Of a stretch of 64,000 nucleotides of DNA, positions 55,415 through 64,000 are shown piece after piece. The notes under the pieces were generated by a model that made no database searches, was not told where the DNA came from, and worked only from the letters and a program-made list of their open reading frames with translations. Where the stretch lies: positions 26,107,158 through 26,171,157 of the forward strand of contig NC_080042.1 of the NCBI RefSeq assembly GCF_012489685.1, in the 5' to 3' direction. The translations under genes and the position numbers were made by a program. The stretch is from Lotus japonicus (lineage: Eukaryota > Streptophyta > Magnoliopsida > Fabales > Fabaceae). The stretch's first letter is position 1. Every line of letters starts with the position of its first letter.

Positions 55415-58400
55415 ATGGATATGCAACAGAGCGAGTTCGATCGCCTCTTGTTCTTCGAGCACGCTCGTAAGGCTGCAGAAGCTGAATACGCCAAGAACCC
55501 TCTCGATGCTGATGTTCGTATTCTTCTTCTCTGAATCCATTTCCCTCTCTATTTATTCGATTTTTATTCAATTTTGGGTTTCGCATCAGAATATCTCTTT
55601 GAATCACCGATTAATGTTTGATTGATTGATAGATTTTATGTTATGTAGGTTATTATCGCAATCAATCTGTTGTTCTTGTTATTATTGTTATGGATGAGTT
55701 GTTGTGTTGGAAAATTTATGTGCATTTTTACAAAAATTACTCAATTTTTTCGAATCTCTGCAGAACTTGACAAGATGGGGTGGAGCTTTGTTAGAGTTAT
55801 CTCAGTTTCAGAGTTTTCCCGACTCGAAGAAGATGACCCAAGGTGCTAATTCTCTATGCCTTTTTATTTCATAGAAGTTTGTTTTAAATTTTTTAAATTT
55901 AATGGCTTCTGTGTTGTTTGTTGGAACTTGTAAATAGAGGTATCTTAACAAATAAAAATTATAAACTTTTAAATTTCCTGAAGGTTTAACAATAAAGTGT
56001 GAAGAATTCTGAGTAGACTACATGATGATGTGGGGGAATGGATCCTCGTAGGTTAAGAAAATTTTGTATTTGTCACCGATTTCATAAATATTCACCAGTT
56101 TTGATTGGCCCCACTTATTTAAGAACTGCAAAGAGAGATATGGACATACCATTTTCACAATTTTAATATAAAAGGATCTATTCCCATGATGTGGTTGTGG
56201 TTGTTATTCCTGAACTTCTGATTTTGAACATTCACTGTGATTTGCAGAGGCTGTTTCGAAGCTGGAGGAGGCGCTTGTGATAAATCCCAAGAAGCATGAT
56301 ACACTTTGGTGCCTGGGAAATGCCCACACTTCACAAGCATTTTTAATCCCAGACCTAGAGGAGGCTAAGGTTTATTTTGATAAGGCAGCTGAGTACTTTC
56401 AGCTAGCTGTTGAAGAGGTACATTCTTGGTCTAGTATATCAATTATGGTCTCATCAATATGTCGGGAAGTATTTTATTAGTAAAAGTAATATGTCATGGA
56501 ATGTTTTTGTTTTATATAGGATCCTGAAAATGAACTTTACAAGAAATCATGGGAAGTGGCTGCCAAGGTATGTTCTATAGTGAAATGGTTTTGTTTCATG
56601 TTGACATGCAGTTTGAATTGCACCGTATCTTCTGATTTGTGTTTGCAAGGCTCGTAACACCTCTGTTAAATGGAAATGGCTTTTGGAATAGATATCTGGA
56701 TCCTCTAGAGTTTTATAACAAACTGCATTGTATGCAGTTCACCAATGTGTCTTTCATTTTATTTCACAGTAAGAAAAATGATGAATACAACAGAATTGAA
56801 TGATAAGATTCAAAAGTGCACCTTGTGCAGTTTTTATTAAACTGCAGTGAAACCAAGTCCTTGTTATAGTGGCAGTTTTGTCCACATGGGGTTTTTCTTC
56901 TGTTTTGTGTGATTGTGTCTCAGACAGAAAACTAAGGTTTTTTGGATTTCAATTTTTTTTCCGCCTTATCTTTTACTTTTAGAACAATGGATATGGAACC
57001 CTACAAATAATGTGTTGTGCTGTGGTTTATAAAATGGTTCTGATATCTGCAATTATGTACTAAAGCTAGAAACCGTGACTTTGATTTATGGGTTATAGCC
57101 ACCCCCATGGTTGTTGGAATTGCAATTTGATCCCATTCAGGAAGGCTGATAATATTGATTAAAATATGATTTTTTTGAACCAAAGTGCATTAATCTTGCA
57201 CAACCAGGTTGTGCCTTCCACATGGTTGGGGTACAACATGGTCTAGACCCGGCCTTAAAGGAGCCTCCCTATTAAAGAAACCTGGCCTTAAAAACCTTAT
57301 TTTAAAAAAAAAGATTGCAATTTTTATCGAATTGGAGGTAACATGTTGAACCTTTTGTCTGCCTTCCTATAAGAAACCTGACATTATTCTCGTGCTCCCC
57401 TACCCTTGTTCCCCCCTGCCAAACTGCTTTCCTACCTTAAAAATGTTATTCATGTAGCCCTCCCAATCTTGCCGGAAAATGCTTTTTGTTGGTAATGATA
57501 TATATATTTTTTTTGATAGGCAAATGTTAGTGGTTAGTTGTTAGTAAGTTAGAAAATCCCTTCAAATTTCCCTTCCAGGATTCGAACCCTGGAACTTCCC
57601 CTCCCCAACCCTTATGTCCCCTAGCTCTTGCCACTTGAGCTAACCCTCGGGGACTGGTATAATGATATAATGAACTATATAAATTAAAAATGATAATATG
57701 ATCTAGATGTGGAAACTCATAAGTCATAATCTATAAGCATGGCTCTCGTCAGCATCAATTCATTAATCATATTTGAACAATGGTTGACTGAGAAACTTCT
57801 ACTGAAATTTAATATATCATGTTTACTGCCCTGCCATCTAAATTCTGTTATGTGGCCGTGCTATAGGTTAAGAATTGGGATTTATTATATATCTTGCAAA
57901 AGGAATCAATCTATTCTTTAAATCTGATTTTTTCCTTTCTGCATTTCTTTCTTTCTGTCATTTAGTTTTTTTGGAGGGTACCTTATTTTCCCTCCGCATG
58001 CTTTCTTTCTAGCTAATATAATACTCCTTTTTCGTTAAAAAATATAATTTCCCCAATATGTTCTTAAACTGGTTACTGGGTCTGTTCAATTACTAATATC
58101 ATTTTCTTAAGGCTCCCGAGCTACATGTTGAGATCCACAAGCATGGATTTGGTCAGCAGCAGCAGCAGTCAGCTGGAATAGCTGGACCTTCCTCTTCTTC
58201 TGGTACAAAGGTAATACTTCTGTTGTATTTTGTCTTTACCATGCTATTGTTGTCTCAGGTTTTTGTATTTGATGCAATTATATAACTTTGGAAAATACTT
58301 AATCGTATGAAACGAAAGTTACGAATTGCAATACCATGATTTCTGGAAAAGGTTGGTACAGCTATTATACGGCCAGTTTTCCACAAATACCAATAGCTTT

Positions 58401-60767
58401 TCGCTACCTAATCTATTCTGGTGTTTCTTATTTTCTACATTCTTACTAAATAGCAATTCTCTATAACTTTCTCTTAACTTCTTTTTGCACCCATATTAGT
58501 TAATGAGTTGTTTCTGCACTGTGACATAGTAGCTAGAGTTAAAATGTTCTTTCCATATGTGAAATGTTTACTTCCTGAACATTCATGAAATGTTCCCATG
58601 ATGAACACATTCATAGAGTGTTCCAATGATGAAATAATTTGTTGACCTAAATTTATTGTGCACTTTTGTTGAGAAATATTTTTAGACTTTCATTTACTGC
58701 AATTATTAAAGAAGAACTAGGTAACTTGGATATTTGGTACTGATAGATGATGAAAGAGGGTGAAACAGAGATCTGTCTGTTAATAGTTCTGAAAATTTTG
58801 CATTAATGAGAAAAGAGTACAATCTCAGTATTTATAGTGTGTGTGATTTAGTATCACAGTTACTAACAGATTCTGGTAGTAACTGTTAACAGTAACATTA
58901 CCAGAGTGCAATGTTAATACAAAAGAAGCATATATACAACTACTGATTAACTAACTATAAGAACCTTTGGGAGAACCACACCATAGCTGTGGTAATAAAA
59001 GGGGAGCTGTAATCAATGAGAAAGATGGGGAGTTAGTGAAATAGTTTTGATTTGATTGGGGATTTCAATAGTGGGAGACCCAGGTCTCTCAAGTACCGGG
59101 GTGGCAGTTCATCTTTTTTTTATTTTTCCATTTTTATGTCAGTTTATATTTTCATCTCAGCTGTTGTATTTCTTCTATGAAAGTTCAATTTCTCTGAAGG
59201 AGTGCTGATCCGGTTTTATTAGTCTACGTAGGATGTTCATTAGTGGAAGGAGGTACTCTAGAAGGTAATCACAGTCCTGAACTAGTAGTGGAAGATAACT
59301 CAGAAGGGAGAGAAGTAGAAGTTGATCGGGGAAGAGAATTAGAGGAGGACAGTGGTTTTGTAGTAGAACAACTGGTGGAAGAAAAGCTCAGTATACCAAA
59401 ATTTATGCTCATTGAATAGAACATCAATGGAAAAAAATATTTTGCCATCTACATTCATTCATTTATATCCCTCATGAAAAGCGGAATGCCCAAGAAAAAT
59501 ACACTTTTGAATGAAAAGATGGTTTGTGACAATTCTGAAGGTATGAGAAAGGGATAATGTGCACAGCAAAATATCTCGAGAAACTTATAATCAGGTTAGT
59601 GAGATTGGCCAAAGTTATGTGGTTGACATTCTATTTACTAAGAATGATCCCAGCAATTCAGTACAAGTGTTAGGGTCCAATTGCAAGGTATGGGAATTGG
59701 GTCCCACATTGGAAGTCTGAGATTCTAGTGGGGTTTATAAGGTGTTAGGCTCTCCAACTCCAACTACTAACTGCAAACAAGTAGCGCGGGTGGTGACGTC
59801 AGCCTTGCAGTGTTCCCTCGGCTGTAGTGGAAGGGATAGAGCACAGCCAATCCGTGTGGGTGTCAGGGCTGTAGAGTGTGGTGAAATGTAAATTGCAAGT
59901 TAGGGGACTTGGGTCCTACATTGGAAGTATGAGATTCTAGCATGGGGGTTTATAAGACCGTGGGCTCTCCAACTACCACGAGTAGCTTTTGTGGTATGGT
60001 TCTCCCAAGGCCTCATAAACCCCACACTAGAATCCCATACCTTGCAATCGGATCCTAACATCAATCTGTCAAGAGCCATAAAGGTTCGCAACTATACACA
60101 TGTGCTTCCCCTTCCCCATCTGTTTGGACAGATTAATTCGAGTGTTAAATTGTATTTCAACCATGACTTAAATTGAGTGAACATGAGAAAGGTATCAAAC
60201 TCAAGTCTAGAGCATAAATCCTGCATATGGAATAATCATCGTGAGAAAGGTGAGAGGAATGTTGCGCACCGTCTTACGAGGCTCGGTTGCTGGCGATAGA
60301 AGGGTGAGAAAGAGAGAACACATAGGGACACATACTATATGATTGGTCCGTGGCTTCCCCTGCACCGATTGGTTGTGAGGGGGATAGTGAATGCTGTAAA
60401 AAAGAAGTAAGAGCTAATCCTATTTCTAGGCTGCTTTTGTGATTAAGTGCTGTTTCTGATGAGTTTCTGGCTGGGTCTTGGACCGTTATTTATTTGATAT
60501 CTCCATTATGGGTAAGCATGTTTTCATTCAAGCTACAAAAAGCACATTGAAGCACATAGGCTATAGTTAAATATTTAGAAACTCTGATCTGCATACTTAT
60601 GCTTATATTTTTGCCTAATTTTTTTGTTTATTTTTCAGACTCAAAAGAAAAAGAAGAGCAGTGATCTGAAGTATGACATATTTGGATGGATCATTCTGGC
60701 TGTTGGCATTGTTACATGGGTGGGGTTTGCAAAATCAAACCTGCCACCGCCACCGCCTCCACGATAA
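55415..60767 (+). CDS. TOM20: Mitochondrial import receptor subunit TOM20 (6 exons)
   Basis: A receptor of the outer-membrane translocase that recognises presequences of proteins made in the cytosol. Exons: 55415-55513, 55764-55842, 56248-56417, 56520-56567, 58112-58210, 60639-60767. They join in frame to 624 nt, 207 residues plus TAA, the normal length for plant TOM20. The N-terminus reads [19 protein letters not shown]. The TPR-like region spans about 15-130 ([41 protein letters not shown]). A short glutamine run (QQQQQ) lies in exon 5. A single C-terminal membrane segment (about 180-196, [15 protein letters not shown]) follows the lysine-rich TQKKKKSS. The chain ends in a proline-rich tail (PPPPPPR). 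This N-out tail-anchored form is specific to plants. All introns are GT-AG. Intron 4 holds a SINE and intron 5 holds transposon remnants. The MULE upstream may affect expression. Confidence 0.96.
57503..57659 (-). mobile_element. tRNA-derived SINE in TOM20 intron 4
   Basis: On the minus strand it starts GTCCCCGAGGGTTAGCTCAA and contains a polymerase III A box (TAGCTCAAGTGG) and B box (GGTTCGAATCC). It ends in an A-rich tail after CCTATC. It is flanked by a 10-bp target duplication, TAATGATATA (57493-57502 and 57660-57669). Confidence 0.85.
58741..59000 (-). repeat. LTR-like segment in TOM20 intron 5
   Basis: Read on the minus strand it contains CTATAAATACTGAGA and ends CATCATCTATCA, like the U3, R and U5 of a Copia LTR. 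The outer boundary and target duplication are not clear. Confidence 0.35.
59001..59667. other. Unclassified, probably transposon-derived intron sequence
   Basis: A short acidic frame near 59250-59418 ([17 protein letters not shown]) ends at a TAG and looks like spacer code of a Copia polyprotein. No diagnostic motif confirms it. Confidence 0.3.
59668..60060. mobile_element. Small TIR element with an internal repeat, TOM20 intron 5
   Basis: The unit begins TGTTAGGGTCCAATTGCAAG and ends with its near-complement CTTGCAATCGGATCCTAACA, giving a 23-bp imperfect terminal inverted repeat over 393 bp. A phrase near 59693 (GGGTCCCACATTGGAAGT) recurs near 59910 as GGGTCCTACATTGGAAGT in direct orientation. 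No coding sequence. It resembles a MITE or foldback element. A target duplication was not resolved. Confidence 0.6.
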
Positions 60768-61859
60768 GTGAATCCATTTGATTTTGTTGGATACATTATT
60801 GATTATGGGGTATCACATCTGATTTGGTCATTGCCTATTAGTTCTTTTTTTGACAGTAGTAATGTTTTTCATAATGTAACCATTAATATGAAACCATCCT
60901 GTTAGATTTATCTTATTATAACTGAGTTGAACAGCCAAATATGCCAGGCGTATATGTTGCGAGACCAAAAGCAATACCATCAATTCAGTATTGGTTGTTA
61001 TAAGAGTTACTGGCAAGTTTTCGATTCAAACCTTCATTTATGGCTCAATTAAGCTTTTTAGTCAGAGGACAGTTGTATATCTTCTACTGCGCTGCGTGGA
61101 TAGTAGTTTCATTCAGTCGTATCAAACTCTTGGATGAATTAATTTTAAGCGAGACCAGTTATTAAGGACTTCTATTTCAAATTTTGTTTGAATTATTGTG
61201 GTGGAGTTCCTCAAGGGACCATCCAAGTATGCAGATTCCCAGTTCATTTCGACAGGTTCATCAGTATTTTCCACCTCATCCTCACATTCTCTCACATCTC
61301 TCTTTACCACTTTCTTCCCTCACCCCCACTACCACGCCACCGCCACAACCTCTATCTTCTCCTCTCTCATTTTTCCTTCATCACCATCGTTGTTGTTACC
61401 ATTGTTGTTAATTTTTTTTTTTTGCAACCAAACGCAGTTTAGAGGTTCGTGTGCCTTACGCACTTTTAAAGTGCAAAGTACTTTTAAAATGTAAAGTTAA
61501 CGCACATTTAACGTGGGGTTTAGCTGCAAATTTCAATAAAATTAATATCATATGAGTTTTTGTGATAGAATATTTGGAGATTTATAGTGGAATAATTTTT
61601 TTTTTAAATTCAAAATAAAATACTAGATGAAGGAATTTGTCAAAATTCCACACAGCTTGGGATCGAAGGTGCCAAAAGACTAATTACTTTATTTTTTCTT
61701 TGACTTTGTAGTTGGTCGACATCACATCGGAGACCAAAAGTTGTAAATTTTTTCAAATCGCAACGCTCCTGATTGTGAAGCGACTCATATAAGGTGTAGG
61801 AATTTGGAGATTCTAACCGCATATTTGAGCTCAATATGGTCCTATTAGTTTAACTAAGA
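60768..61859. other. TOM20 3' flank, no further gene
   Basis: The first few hundred bases should hold the TOM20 3' untranslated region. A pyrimidine-rich stretch at about 61260-61430, rich in CCACC and CTTC, gives several overlapping open frames in one orientation but no recognisable protein. Confidence 0.5.
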
Positions 61860-62470
61860 AGTGACAATCCCAAATTCCTATATATACAACTATAAGTTCT
61901 GAAAACAAAACACAACTTTCAAATATCATTAAACACAAGTTTTGAGACAATCTTTCAAACCTAGAAGAGTGCAAATGCTATCCAATTTTCATATATCAGA
62001 AAACTTTGAGCCTTAAGTGTTATTATGCTTGAAAGTGTTCTTGACAAGGTTTATATTGTCTAGTTTGGCTAGTGAAGACCTCAACCATTGTAAAGTTATT
62101 CTTCTTCTTAGAATCGGTGTGATTCTTGCTTCACCACAGGGTTTGGTGAAGATGATCATAGGGTTTGGTGATTGTGGAAATAGTCCTTTGGATCAGGGTG
62201 ATTTAGAGTCCACCATAGAGTTTGGTGTGTTATGTGTAACCAAGGAAGTAGTCTGATTTCTTGAGGGTGTTTCTGAGAGTCTTGGTGTGAGGCTTGTACT
62301 ATACATTGCTTTTATCGTGGAAAAATCTTGAATCAGAATGAGGAAATGCAAGTAGCCCTCGGTTGGTGAAGGTGAACTAGAATACATGACAGTGTGAATT
62401 TTCCTTATCCCATATCTCTTTACTTTCATCATTTCAATTTATGGTCAATCAAATATTAAATATGCAGGGT
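61860..62470 (+). other. Possible LTR remnant
   Basis: CCTATATATACAACTATAAG near 61877 could be a TATA region. It is followed by about 500 bp of non-coding text with GGTTTGGTGA and GTGTGAGGC phrases common in Copia U5 regions. Neither end nor a target duplication could be fixed. Confidence 0.3.
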
Positions 62471-64000
62471 TATATATGTAATTAAATTTATGTTTATGTA
62501 ATAATGACTTTGAGCTACCAAACACAATACATAGAACATTATTGTCTTGTTTCATTATGTTACGTTTATTTTCATTCTATTGTGTCGTGTTCTTCTATCA
62601 CCAAACACTTCCTAAATATGAGTACAATGATATGATAGTGTGTAATATGTTATTTGTTGCTCCAATATGATAAAGTAACACAATCTTGTTGCTTATTCTA
62701 CCTTGTTCATCATGTGTAAAAATTATCTTGAGGGGGGAGTTGAGTTAGAGTTATCCTGACAAGATAGAATATCATTTTTCTATTCTTTTTCAATACCCTA
62801 ACCCTAAATTAAATTATTTTAATATTTAAATTTTATATAATTTACAATAATATTAATTAATAAATAAAAAAATAGTTATTTTAATAACATAGTAATTTTT
62901 TTCAGAAAATTTTATTATTTATTAATTACTAGTTGTTATTGCTAAGTTAAAGTTATTCAGTTACACATAAATTTAATTAAAAAATGAACTAATTTATTAA
63001 TGGTGAAAATATTCATTTAAAAAAATGGTGAAAGTATTGAATTTACACATAAAATATTAAAATTTTCATTATCACTTGCTACTACTTAGTTCACATTATT
63101 TTTGGTTGTTTATATTAATAACAATAAATAAAATAATTTTCACCAACTATAAAATAGACTACTCACTTAGAAAAGGGGCTATTAGTGAAGAATAAGCTGA
63201 GTCAAACACTACTTAAATAAGAAGTACATTTGAGAAAAATAATATTTTTAATAAATTTTTTTAAATTTAATTTAGTTTTATTAATTATCACTTTTCACGA
63301 CTTAGTTAAAACTAATTGGTTACTTATATAATTTCAACTAAAAAAAGATCCTTTTTAAAAAAATTAAAATAGGATAATTAATTAAATTTTAGTTAATTTA
63401 AAACACAGGCACATTTATAAACATGAATGTTTTTTTAATAGAGTAATCACTTTTTTAAGAAAATTAATTTTTAAAAAATATTATGTATTTTTTATTCAAA
63501 GGAAAATTCCTATGGTTTATATCATATCAAATCATTATCTTATTTAGCTCAAAACACAGTATAAAATAAAAGTCTATCATGCTCTTATTTTATCTTGTCC
63601 TTATCCAAACTCTATCATATCCTGTTTTATCATATCTTGACTACCAAATGGACCCTAAGGGATTAATTACCCTTGAAGTGAGGCTAACGTGCGCTTCTAG
63701 TGTTGTGTTACATATTTTTGTTTCTTTTGTACATAAAAGGTGCTACTTCTATATGTTTTGTACTGAAGCTTGCTTAGCGTTGGACAAGTTCCATTTCTAG
63801 CAACACGCCAAAGCTTCTCTCTCAAGTCTCTTATTCTCTGGTTTTGTTCATGCTATCAAATGTAGGAACCCAAAATGCAACCCAAAATGCTCTCAAATCT
63901 CTTCGTTAATATAAGCACTACTAATGTTCTTGTTTTCTTTTGAGTTTCCTATGTGGTTTGAGAGGTTTTGGGTTGTTGGGAAGAACCCCATTTCATAAAG
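62471..64000. other. AT-rich intergenic sequence, no gene recognised
   Basis: Very A+T-rich with random short frames only. I see no conserved domain, RNA gene or clear repeat end before the window stops. Confidence 0.5.

Noticed and set aside
57185..57310. Second SINE or MITE in TOM20 intron 4
   Set aside because: A GCACAACCAGGTTGTGC palindrome and a nearby A-rich run were noticed, but no polymerase III boxes or duplication support an element.
57503..57659. Functional tRNA gene on the minus strand
   Set aside because: The A and B boxes are present, but cloverleaf pairing is poor and an A-rich tail plus target duplication show a SINE.
61184..61494. Overlapping plus-strand frames of 75-98 codons
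   Set aside because: They come from a pyrimidine-rich low-complexity tract that is open in all three frames. No start context or domain is seen.
62017..62256. 79-codon plus-strand frame
   Set aside because: There is no recognisable domain, and the surrounding text looks like LTR or spacer sequence.
1..64000. CRISPR array, prophage or bacterial-type defence system
   Set aside because: Spliced genes and plant retrotransposons show nuclear plant DNA. No regularly spaced repeat array or operon is present.

Overview
The window is nuclear DNA of a flowering plant. A papilionoid legume is the likely source, inferred from the SIRE/Maximus-type Copia and Tat-type Gypsy elements and the AT-rich introns. 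Only two host genes look intact. One is peroxisomal sulfite oxidase on the minus strand (CDS 13354 to 7081, 12 exons, 393 codons, one GC-AG intron). The other is the mitochondrial import receptor TOM20 on the plus strand (CDS 55415 to 60767, 6 exons, 207 codons). Both exon sets were built by reading splice sites and checking that every junction keeps frame.

Layout. 1-3960: minus-strand Copia element cut by the window edge, with an uninterrupted gag-pol frame of 880 codons, PBS and 5' LTR. 3961-7080: non-coding, with a Helitron-like terminus and a long inverted repeat around a Copia remnant. 7081-13354: sulfite oxidase, with a solo LTR in intron 10. 13924-16295: a MITE-like repeat, then a 3'-truncated L1-type LINE. 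16296-53522: a large nested transposon block. 53727-55227: a MULE with a 9-bp target duplication, ending 178 bp before the TOM20 start codon after its duplication. 55415-60767: TOM20, with a SINE in intron 4 and other elements in intron 5. 60768-64000: AT-rich, no gene recognised.

The nested block is built on a SIRE/Maximus array: LTR1, internal copy A, LTR2, internal copy B, LTR3, gag. Neighbouring copies share LTRs, and both internal copies have lost gag and protease. Later insertions into it, each with a matching target duplication, are: a 3.4-kb LTR-like unit with TG/CA ends in the RNase H of copy A (CAATC); a 10.5-kb CACTA transposon in LTR2 (TTA); and a 9.5-kb Tat Gypsy element in copy B (CGTGG). 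The CACTA carries Helitron-type ends and a fragment of an FkbM-like methyltransferase gene, itself split by a solo LTR (GTACC). The Gypsy element has two 378-bp LTRs with no difference I could see, an intact 1816-residue gag-pol, and on the opposite strand a spliced 685-codon ORF with a possible TATA box of its own.

The most interesting items are the spliced antisense gene of the young Tat element, the gene-carrying CACTA, the shared-LTR array, and the MULE beside TOM20. I saw no CRISPR array, rRNA gene, functional tRNA gene or bacterial-type operon. No similarity search was run; family names rest on motifs read by eye.
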